This document shows, piece after piece, positions 59,228-64,000 of a stretch of DNA of 64,000 nt (position 1 is the stretch's first letter; each line of letters begins with the position of its first letter). The stretch is taken from assembly GCA_902523125.1 (NCBI GenBank), contig CABYYA010000001.1:32948-96947 (forward strand), in the 5' to 3' direction. This stretch comes from an uncultured Pelagibacteraceae bacterium. Lineage in GTDB: Bacteria; Pseudomonadota; Alphaproteobacteria; Pelagibacterales; Pelagibacteraceae. Below the pieces are notes generated by a model. The model saw nothing but the letters and a program-made list of their open reading frames with translations, made no database searches and was not told the DNA's origin. Both the position numbers and the translations under genes were made by a program.

Positions 59228-59603
59228 TAAATCTGAGAAAGCTTATAAAACAATAGGGGAAGTAGCTGAAATTTTAAAATTAAAGTCAAAAAATAAGGGA
59301 GTTTTTTCAACTCACACTATTAGATTTTGGGAAACACAGTTCAAGCAAGTTAAACCAAAATTACTAAATTCCAATAGAAGATATTACGATCAAAAAACTA
59401 TCAATATACTAAAAAAAATAAAATTCCTTCTTAAGGACCAAGGTATAACAATTAATGGAGTTAAAAAAATCTTGGATAACCCAAGTAATAACGATACTTT
59501 AAATCTTGACGAAATTTCAAATAATTCTATAAGGGCAGATGTTTTTAAAAATAAAGTTTTAAAAATTTCTAAAATTGTTAAAAATTTAAAAAATTATAAG
59601 TAA
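59220..59603 (+). CDS. MerR-family transcriptional regulator
   Basis: The 127-residue protein starts at the ATG at 59220 (MTDKSEKAYKTIGEVAEIL). It has the winged-helix MerR domain: TIGEVAEILKL, then HTIRFWETQFKQVKPKLLNSNRR and RYYDQKTINILKKIKFLLKDQG. In-frame codons upstream lie inside ihfA. No effector-binding cysteines are seen. The ihfA-merR pairing is common in alphaproteobacteria; its targets are unknown. Confidence 0.88.
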   Translation: MTDKSEKAYKTIGEVAEILKLKSKNKGVFSTHTIRFWETQFKQVKPKLLNSNRRYYDQKTINILKKIKFLLKDQGITINGVKKILDNPSNNDTLNLDEISNNSIRADVFKNKVLKISKIVKNLKNYK

Positions 59604-59794
59604 TGGCAAAAAAAACACACGTAAAAATTAGATTGGTTCCTGAAAGTAAACCAGATAGTTCATTTTTTTATTATGTTAAAAAACCAGCAAGTGGTGAAAA
59701 AGCAAAAGTAAAACTTTCAGCACGTAAATACAATCCGAGTACCCGAAAACATGAAGTTTTTGTTGAAAAAAAACTTCCACCTCACAGTAAATAA
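59603..59794 (+). CDS. rpmG: 50S ribosomal protein L33 (divergent, long form)
   Basis: L33 is a small protein of the large subunit near the E site. The 63-residue sequence shows the family pattern KIRLVPES...FFYYVKKPAS and the C-terminal RKYNPSTRKHEVFVEKKL. It is about eight residues longer than the usual 55. No CxxC pairs are present, so it is the zinc-independent form. It overlaps the merR-like gene by one base and meets the convergent chorismate mutase with no gap. Confidence 0.9.
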   Translation: MAKKTHVKIRLVPESKPDSSFFYYVKKPASGEKAKVKLSARKYNPSTRKHEVFVEKKLPPHSK

Positions 59795-60085
59795 TTATTT
59801 TTTTTTAAAATTTCTTTTTTCGTAATCAATATATGACCAAATCATATTTTTCCATATACGGTTAGTAATCTTAGGATCTATTTTATTTGCAATAGATTTT
59901 TTTTTTATATTTCTTAAAATCATTTTAATCCTTTTATTATCCACAATTTCTTTTTTTTTATCCTTTAGTTTTAAAACGTGATTTACAAGGTTTGTTCTTT
60001 CTTTTATTAATTTGATTAATGAATTATCTAATTTATCTAGCTTCGATCTTATTTTATTAAGTTTTTTTCTTTTTAAAGGCGACAT
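59795..60085 (-). CDS. Chorismate mutase, AroQ class
   Basis: Chorismate mutase converts chorismate to prephenate for Phe and Tyr synthesis. The 96-residue all-helical sequence matches the stand-alone AroQ type: KLNKIRSKLDKLDNSLIKLIKERTNLV (the characteristic IR..LD..D..LI..L..R pattern) and later DNKRIKMILRNI. It starts 43 bp from the divergent ctaA. Active-site residues agree in pattern but were not aligned. Confidence 0.85.
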   Translation of the reverse strand: MSPLKRKKLNKIRSKLDKLDNSLIKLIKERTNLVNHVLKLKDKKKEIVDNKRIKMILRNIKKKSIANKIDPKITNRIWKNMIWSYIDYEKRNFKKK

Positions 60086-60128
60086 TTATATATTTGGATA
60101 ATATAAAAATTATTATATTTATCCCCAG

Positions 60129-61145
60129 ATGTATACAATTAATACAAAAATAAATAATCAGTTATCAATTTGGTTAATTATGATGTTTTGGATTATATCT
60201 TTTATGATAATAGTTGGTGGCTTAACAAGACTTACCGACTCAGGTCTTTCAATAACAGAGTGGGAATTATTTTCCGGATTTTTTCCACCTCTTAATCAAA
60301 ATGATTGGATTGTTTATTTTAATCTTTATAAACAAATTCCTGAATTTAAGTTACAAAACTACAATATGACTTTAAGTGAGTTTAAGGTTATTTTTTGGTG
60401 GGAATGGGCTCACAGGTTTCTTGGAAGATTGATAGGTCTTGGATTCTTAATACCACTTATCTATTTTTCATTTAAGATTAAGTTTGTTAAATTATTAAAT
60501 CTATATTTCATTTTTTTTCTCATATGTCTTCAAGGTTTCATTGGCTGGTATATGGTTAGTAGTGGATTAGTTGATGGAGTAGATGTAAGTCACTTTAGGT
60601 TATCTGTACATTTGCTTATTGCTTTTTTTATTTTGTCTTTAATTTTTTGGAATTATCTAAAAATTAATGTATCAAGAAATACAACAATCAAACTGAATAC
60701 ATTTATTCCTTTATTATTCTTAATCCTAATTTTTTTACAAATTTCAATTGGTGCTTTCGTTTCTGGTATGGACGCAGGAAAAATCTATAATTCATGGCCT
60801 TTGATGGGTAATTCATATTTTCCTGATGATAATAATTTTAATAATCTATTTGAAGTTGCAGCTTTAAGTGATCCCTCATTAGTACAATTTATTCATCGTA
60901 ATTTAGCTTACTTGATAGGAATTTTTTATATTTTAATTTTCTATAAGATTTATAGAAATAAGATGTATGATTTATATAAATCTATTAATTATTTGGGAAT
61001 ATTTATAATTCTTCAGATTATATTGGGTATTTTAACAGTCTTATATGGTGCACAGATTTATGTTGCATCTCTGCACCAAATAAGTTCAATTTTTTTAGTT
61101 AGCTCAAGTATTTATTTTTTTTATATAAATACAAAATTCAACTAA
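60129..61145 (+). CDS. ctaA: Heme A synthase (CtaA/COX15 family)
   Basis: CtaA oxidises the methyl group of heme O to give heme A for cytochrome c oxidase. The 338-residue protein has about eight transmembrane helices. Conserved features include VGGLTRLTDSGLSITEWELFSG at about residues 30-51, WWEWAHRFLGRLIGL with a heme-ligand histidine, and QFIHRNLAYLIG and LHQISS with further histidines. The end overlaps the convergent metY by 8 bp. Confidence 0.94.
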   Translation: MYTINTKINNQLSIWLIMMFWIISFMIIVGGLTRLTDSGLSITEWELFSGFFPPLNQNDWIVYFNLYKQIPEFKLQNYNMTLSEFKVIFWWEWAHRFLGRLIGLGFLIPLIYFSFKIKFVKLLNLYFIFFLICLQGFIGWYMVSSGLVDGVDVSHFRLSVHLLIAFFILSLIFWNYLKINVSRNTTIKLNTFIPLLFLILIFLQISIGAFVSGMDAGKIYNSWPLMGNSYFPDDNNFNNLFEVAALSDPSLVQFIHRNLAYLIGIFYILIFYKIYRNKMYDLYKSINYLGIFIILQIILGILTVLYGAQIYVASLHQISSIFLVSSSIYFFYINTKFN

Positions 61146-62466
61146 CAGCTTTTAAACTTCCTTTCGATGACTTGTTTAAGGCTTGATCTAAATCATCAAT
61201 AATATCATCAATGTGCTCAATACCTATACAAAGTCTTACATAACTCTGAGTCACACCTGATGCTGCTAACTCTTTTTCGTTTAATTGACTATGAGTAGTA
61301 CTAGCAGGGTGTATAGCTAAACTTCTTGCATCACCAATGTTTGCTACATGATAGAACATTTTTAGAGACTCAATAAATTTTTTCCCAGCTTCAATGCCAC
61401 CTTTAAGTTCAATACCAATCATTGGTCCATTTCCACCTTTAAGATATTGTTTAGCTCTATCAGCAATTTTCTTTTCATGTTCTGTTGAATATATAACTTT
61501 AGTAACCTCTTTATGTTTTTTTAAGAAATTAACTACTTTTTCAGCATTTTCGCAATGTTGTTTCATCCTTAGAGCTACTGTTTCAAGACCTTGGATTATT
61601 GCAAAAGCATTATCTGGTGCTAAAGCTGAACCTAGATCTCTAAGCAAACAAACTCTTGCTCTTACTGCAAAAGGTACATTAGCCCCAGTTAATTCTGGTA
61701 CAGCTTTTCCCCAAACTACACCTCCATAACTTGCATCAGGCTCATTAAATAAAGGTTGTCTTTTAGGATCTGCAGTCCAGTCAAAGTTACCACTATCAAC
61801 TATGCTCCCAGCAACAGCAGTTCCATGTCCTCCAATATATTTTGTTAATGAATGGATAACTACAGCCGCTCCATGTTCTATTGGTTTACATATTACTGGT
61901 GCAGCAGTATTATCCATTATTAGTGGAATATTGTATTTTTTTCCAATATCAGAAACTTCTTTGATAGGGAACACTCTCAAATATGGATTAGGTAATGTTT
62001 CACCATAAAAAGCTCTGGTCTTACTATCTATTGCCTTTTCAAAGTTTTTAGGATCACTTGGATCGGCATATCTAATTTCTATTCCTAGTTTACTCAATGT
62101 GTGTGTAAATAATGAAACTGTTCCACCGTAAAGATCCGTAGAACTAACAATATTATCACCTGATTGAGCAACATTTAGAACTGCAAAACTTGAAGCGGTT
62201 TGTCCAGATGAAACTGTTACACAAGATAATCCACCTTCCAATGCTGCAATTCTTTTTTCCAAAACATCATTAGTAGGATTCATTATTCTGGTGTAGATAT
62301 TTCCAAATTCTTTTAATGCGAACAAATTTGCTGCATGTTCAGTATTTTGAAATTGATATGATGTTGTTCTATATATTGGCACAGCAACAGCATTAGTTGC
62401 TGGGTCACTTCTGTAATCACCACCATGTATGGCAATGGTTTCAGGATTATTTCTTTTTTTACTCAT
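61138..62466 (-). CDS. metY: O-acetylhomoserine sulfhydrylase (PLP-dependent)
   Basis: MetY makes homocysteine from O-acetylhomoserine and sulfide. The PLP-lysine motif is HSLTKYIGGHGTAVAG, and SSGQTASSFAVLN and ATNAVAVPIYRTTSYQF are also typical of the Cys/Met metabolism PLP family. Length is 442 residues; the large insert in the second half favours O-acetylhomoserine sulfhydrylase over cystathionine gamma-synthase. The SD GGAG lies 4 nt before the ATG, inside a SAM-V-like aptamer, and a second aptamer lies upstream. Confidence 0.93.
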   Translation of the reverse strand: MSKKRNNPETIAIHGGDYRSDPATNAVAVPIYRTTSYQFQNTEHAANLFALKEFGNIYTRIMNPTNDVLEKRIAALEGGLSCVTVSSGQTASSFAVLNVAQSGDNIVSSTDLYGGTVSLFTHTLSKLGIEIRYADPSDPKNFEKAIDSKTRAFYGETLPNPYLRVFPIKEVSDIGKKYNIPLIMDNTAAPVICKPIEHGAAVVIHSLTKYIGGHGTAVAGSIVDSGNFDWTADPKRQPLFNEPDASYGGVVWGKAVPELTGANVPFAVRARVCLLRDLGSALAPDNAFAIIQGLETVALRMKQHCENAEKVVNFLKKHKEVTKVIYSTEHEKKIADRAKQYLKGGNGPMIGIELKGGIEAGKKFIESLKMFYHVANIGDARSLAIHPASTTHSQLNEKELAASGVTQSYVRLCIGIEHIDDIIDDLDQALNKSSKGSLKAVS

Positions 62467-62470
62467 TTTA

Positions 62471-62528
62471 CTCCTTTTTTAGTGCTTTAGCTTTATGCAA
62501 GGCGCACAATACAGTTCAAATGCCTACC
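62471..62528 (-). promoter_or_regulatory. SAM-V-type riboswitch overlapping the metY ribosome site
   Basis: In the metY transcript, AGGC (62525-62522) can pair with GCCT (62503-62500). GTGC (62507-62504) can pair with GCAC (62485-62482) to make an H-type pseudoknot, and the core carries CATTTGAACTGTATTGTGC and AAAGCTAAAGC. The pseudoknot is followed by AAAAAAGGAG, the metY Shine-Dalgarno. This matches the SAM-V class of marine bacteria as I know it, in which SAM binding hides the ribosome site. No computed fold supports this. Confidence 0.75.
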
Positions 62529-62542
62529 GAGTTTGTTTGATA

Positions 62543-62586
62543 GTTTCCTTTTTAGCTGTTAGCCCGCAATAGGAACAAATCAGCAG
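62543..62586 (-). promoter_or_regulatory. SAM-II-type riboswitch, first aptamer of a tandem leader
   Basis: Upstream of the SAM-V-like element, the transcript reads GATTTG, TTCCTATTGC and then GCTAAAAAGGAA. These are the SAM-II core pieces: TTCC pairs with GGAA and the T and A runs flank a GC/GC pair, as in the SAM-II pseudoknot. The P1 stem is weak (GCT with GGC only), which lowers confidence. I recall tandem SAM-II/SAM-V leaders in Pelagibacter, in which SAM-II acts on transcription. No clear terminator hairpin follows. Confidence 0.55.
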
Positions 62587-62590
62587 TATG

Positions 62591-62618
62591 AATATAACAA
62601 AAAAAAGGCTTAAAACAA
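62591..62618 (-). promoter_or_regulatory. Promoter of metY
   Basis: On the minus strand TTGTTT (62618-62613) precedes, by 16 bp, an extended -10 TG-T-TATATT (TG at 62599-62598, box 62596-62591). Transcription would begin at about 62584, exactly at the 5' end of the SAM-II-like aptamer, which supports both calls. It faces the rplM promoter. Confidence 0.6.
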
Positions 62619-62631
62619 TATAAATATCAAT

Positions 62632-62659
62632 TTGACTTTGATCTTATTAATAGTATTAA
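62632..62659 (+). promoter_or_regulatory. Probable promoter of rplM-rpsI
   Basis: TTGACT (62632-62637) is followed after 16 bp by TATTAA (62654-62659). The ATG of rplM is at 62670, so the leader would be about 4 nt or less. The TTGACTTT start resembles the promoter before rpsM (8463). Motif evidence only. Confidence 0.5.
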
Positions 62660-62669
62660 TCCTCGCACA

Positions 62670-63128
62670 ATGACAAAATTCCTTAAAAAAGATCAATTAT
62701 CGTCTAATTGGTATGAAATAGATGCTAAAAATGCAGTGGTAGGCAGACTAGCAACTGTAATATCAAAGATCATTAGAGGTAAAAATAAAACAACTTTTAC
62801 ACCACATATGGACGACGGAGATTTTGTAGTTGTTAAAAATATCGAACAAATCAAATTTACCGGAAATAAATTTCAAAATAAAAAATATTATCGACACACA
62901 GGTCATCCCGGTGGAATAAAAGAGACTACACCTGAAAATCTTGCTAAAAAAAAACCAGGTGAAACTTTAAAACTTGCAGTAAAAAGAATGCTTCCAGGTG
63001 GTGTGTTAGGAAAAAAACAACTTACTAAATTAAAAATATATGTCGGAAATGATCACCCACATTCAGCCCAAAATCCTCAAGTTATACAATTGAATAAGCT
63101 AAACTCTAAAAATATAGCACGAAATTGA
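62670..63128 (+). CDS. rplM: 50S ribosomal protein L13
   Basis: L13 is an early assembly protein of the large subunit. The sequence has NWYEIDAKNAVVGRLATVISKIIRGK near the start, YYRHTGHPGGIKE in the middle and AVKRMLPGGVLGKKQLTKLKIYVG, all diagnostic. Length is 152 residues. It is followed one base later by rpsI, the universal rplM-rpsI pair. Confidence 0.98.
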   Translation: MTKFLKKDQLSSNWYEIDAKNAVVGRLATVISKIIRGKNKTTFTPHMDDGDFVVVKNIEQIKFTGNKFQNKKYYRHTGHPGGIKETTPENLAKKKPGETLKLAVKRMLPGGVLGKKQLTKLKIYVGNDHPHSAQNPQVIQLNKLNSKNIARN

Positions 63129-63129
63129 G

Positions 63130-63567
63130 ATGGAAAATACTCAAACATCATCAAAAGCCCCAAAAATAAAGCTGGACTTCAAAGATAGTAAGTATGCTAC
63201 TGGAAGAAGAAAAACCTCCATAGCTAAAGTTTGGTTAAAAAAAGGTTCAGGCAAAATTTACGTAAATGGTAAACTTTTTAGCGATTATTTTTCGAGTGAT
63301 AATCATAAAATGCAAATAGTAAGACCTTTTGAACTTATAAATCAAGCAACAGAATATGACGTAAAGTGTAGAGTAAAAGGTGGGGGTCCGACAGGACAAG
63401 CAGGAGCAATGGTGCACGGTATTTCCAAAGCTTTAGTTTTATTTGATGAAAAATTGAAATCTACACTTAAAACCGAAAAAATGACCACCCGAGACTCCAG
63501 GTCTGTTGAAAGAAAAAAACCTGGACGTAAAAAAGCTAGAAGAAGCTTTCAATTTTCTAAAAGATAA
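63130..63567 (+). CDS. rpsI: 30S ribosomal protein S9
   Basis: S9 reaches the P site with its C-terminal tail. KYATGRRKTSIAKVWLKKGSGK and the central VKGGGPTGQAGAMVHGISKAL are conserved, and the C-terminal KPGRKKARRSFQFSKR ends in the Lys-Arg that contacts P-site tRNA. Length is 145 residues, with a short N-terminal extension before the core. Confidence 0.98.
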   Translation: MENTQTSSKAPKIKLDFKDSKYATGRRKTSIAKVWLKKGSGKIYVNGKLFSDYFSSDNHKMQIVRPFELINQATEYDVKCRVKGGGPTGQAGAMVHGISKALVLFDEKLKSTLKTEKMTTRDSRSVERKKPGRKKARRSFQFSKR

Positions 63568-63586
63568 TTTTTTTTTAACTTTTAAC

Positions 63587-63595
63587 TGTTATAAT
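63587..63595 (+). promoter_or_regulatory. Extended -10 element before argC
   Basis: TG-T-TATAAT, a perfect extended -10, lies at 63587-63595 and ends 5 nt before the argC ATG at 63601. Transcription would begin at the start codon or within one or two bases, so the message is probably leaderless. No convincing -35 is seen in the T-rich stretch before it. Confidence 0.55.
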
Positions 63596-63600
63596 ATTAA

Positions 63601-64000
63601 ATGCCTAAGCTTAATGTACTAATTGCTGGATCAACTGGATATATTGGTGTTCAATTAATTAAGTTATTAATTAAACACAAGAATATTAATATAAAGTATC
63701 TATGTGGTAATTCTTCTGTTGGGAAAAAAATCTCATCTTATGATACTTCGTTAAAATCAAAAACGTTACCAAGAATTACTAAATATAATAAAAAATATTT
63801 AAGTTATGTTGATATTATATTTACTGCTTTACCAAATGGGGAAGCTCAATTAATTTCAAAAGATTTATTAAAAAAAAATACTTTAATTGATCTAGCTGCA
63901 GATTTTAGACTAAAAAAAGGTTCAGATTATCTAAAATGGTATAAACAAAAACATAAAGCGTTAAGTAATATAAAAAAAAGTATTTATGCTTTACCTGAAA
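63601..64000 (+). CDS. argC: N-acetyl-gamma-glutamyl-phosphate reductase, truncated by the window edge
   Basis: ArgC reduces N-acetylglutamyl phosphate with NADPH in arginine synthesis. The open frame from 63601 to the window end gives 133 residues. The Rossmann motif LIAGSTGYIGVQLIKLL is at about residues 7-23, TALPNGEAQ follows, and LIDLAADFRLKKGSDY is typical. The rest of the protein, including the catalytic cysteine, is outside the window. Confidence 0.93.
   Translation, partial: MPKLNVLIAGSTGYIGVQLIKLLIKHKNINIKYLCGNSSVGKKISSYDTSLKSKTLPRITKYNKKYLSYVDIIFTALPNGEAQLISKDLLKKNTLIDLAADFRLKKGSDYLKWYKQKHKALSNIKKSIYALPE

Noticed and set aside
61394-61729. Open frame on the plus strand opposite metY
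   Set aside because: It lies wholly inside the well-supported metY gene, shows no family motif, and has codon use of an antisense shadow.
63561-63590. T-run after rpsI as an intrinsic terminator
   Set aside because: No GC-containing hairpin precedes the T-run; it is probably part of the AT-rich promoter region of argC.
1-64000. CRISPR arrays, insertion sequences, prophage or island
   Set aside because: No direct-repeat arrays, transposase or integrase genes, or composition shifts were seen; the tRNA-Ser gene has no integrase beside it and no 3' duplicate was noticed.

Overview
This window is an AT-rich, almost gap-free stretch of a streamlined alphaproteobacterial chromosome. It most likely comes from the SAR11 clade (Pelagibacterales). 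The evidence is the low GC with A/T-ending codons, intergenic spaces mostly under 80 bp, convergent genes that touch or overlap, alphaproteobacterial gene order (secY-adk-rpsM-rpsK-rpoA-rplQ; pdxJ-acpS-lepB-rnc-recO; glyA-nrdR-ribDE-ribB-ribH-nusB-thiL), a tetrameric sarcosine oxidase operon, a proton-pumping pyrophosphatase, and a metY leader that reads as tandem SAM-II/SAM-V-type aptamers. The species assignment is inference; no 16S gene is present.

Layout. 1-10828: the S10/spc/alpha ribosomal cluster from the 3' part of rplB to rplQ, with secY, adk and rpoA, and an internal promoter before rpsM. 10838-16751: rluC-type pseudouridine synthase, lipB, mgtE, panC, galU and ugd. 16755-23134 (minus): ruvX, pyrB, a pseudo-dihydroorotase, plsY, topA and a RidA-like gene. 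23185-29785 (plus): gatCAB, an O-methyltransferase, trhO, a MATE transporter and a secreted nuclease. 29782-36449 (minus): soxBDAG followed by a family-3 solute-binding protein and an unusual ABC permease. 36514-36605: tRNA-Ser(GCU). 36609-46194: slt, dapA, smpB, folK, rel/spoT, pyrE, pdxJ, acpS, lepB, rnc, recO. 46195-54607: hemB, a 2-oxoglutarate oxygenase, rpiB, glyA, nrdR, the riboflavin genes, nusB, thiL. 54684-61145: hppA, bamE, a cytochrome bc1 assembly chaperone, rpmF, plsX, ihfA, a merR-like regulator, rpmG, chorismate mutase, ctaA. 61138-64000: metY with its leader, rplM, rpsI and the start of argC.

How it works together. Most genes are core: translation, secretion, phospholipid initiation (plsX, plsY), pyrimidine, riboflavin, B6, folate and heme synthesis. 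The more ecological parts are one-carbon and glycine metabolism (sarcosine oxidase plus glyA), energy saving by a PPi-driven proton pump, UDP-glucuronate supply (galU-ugd), and SAM-controlled sulfur assimilation at metY.

The most informative signals are structural. Several genes expected inside conserved operons are absent at their usual places (rpmD, era, dprA, fabH, yceD). Two enzymes have degenerate catalytic domains (the dihydroorotase-like protein and the GTP cyclohydrolase II-like half of RibB). The Rel/SpoT protein is compact. Nine convergent gene ends leave no room for terminators, and several extended -10 boxes lie only 5-7 nt before start codons, which suggests leaderless mRNAs. No CRISPR array, insertion sequence, prophage or genomic island was seen. 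The longest gene-free stretch is 203 bp (62467-62669) and holds the metY leader and two divergent promoters, so no gene-free stretch exceeds 300 bp. I found no convincing wholly new multi-gene system.
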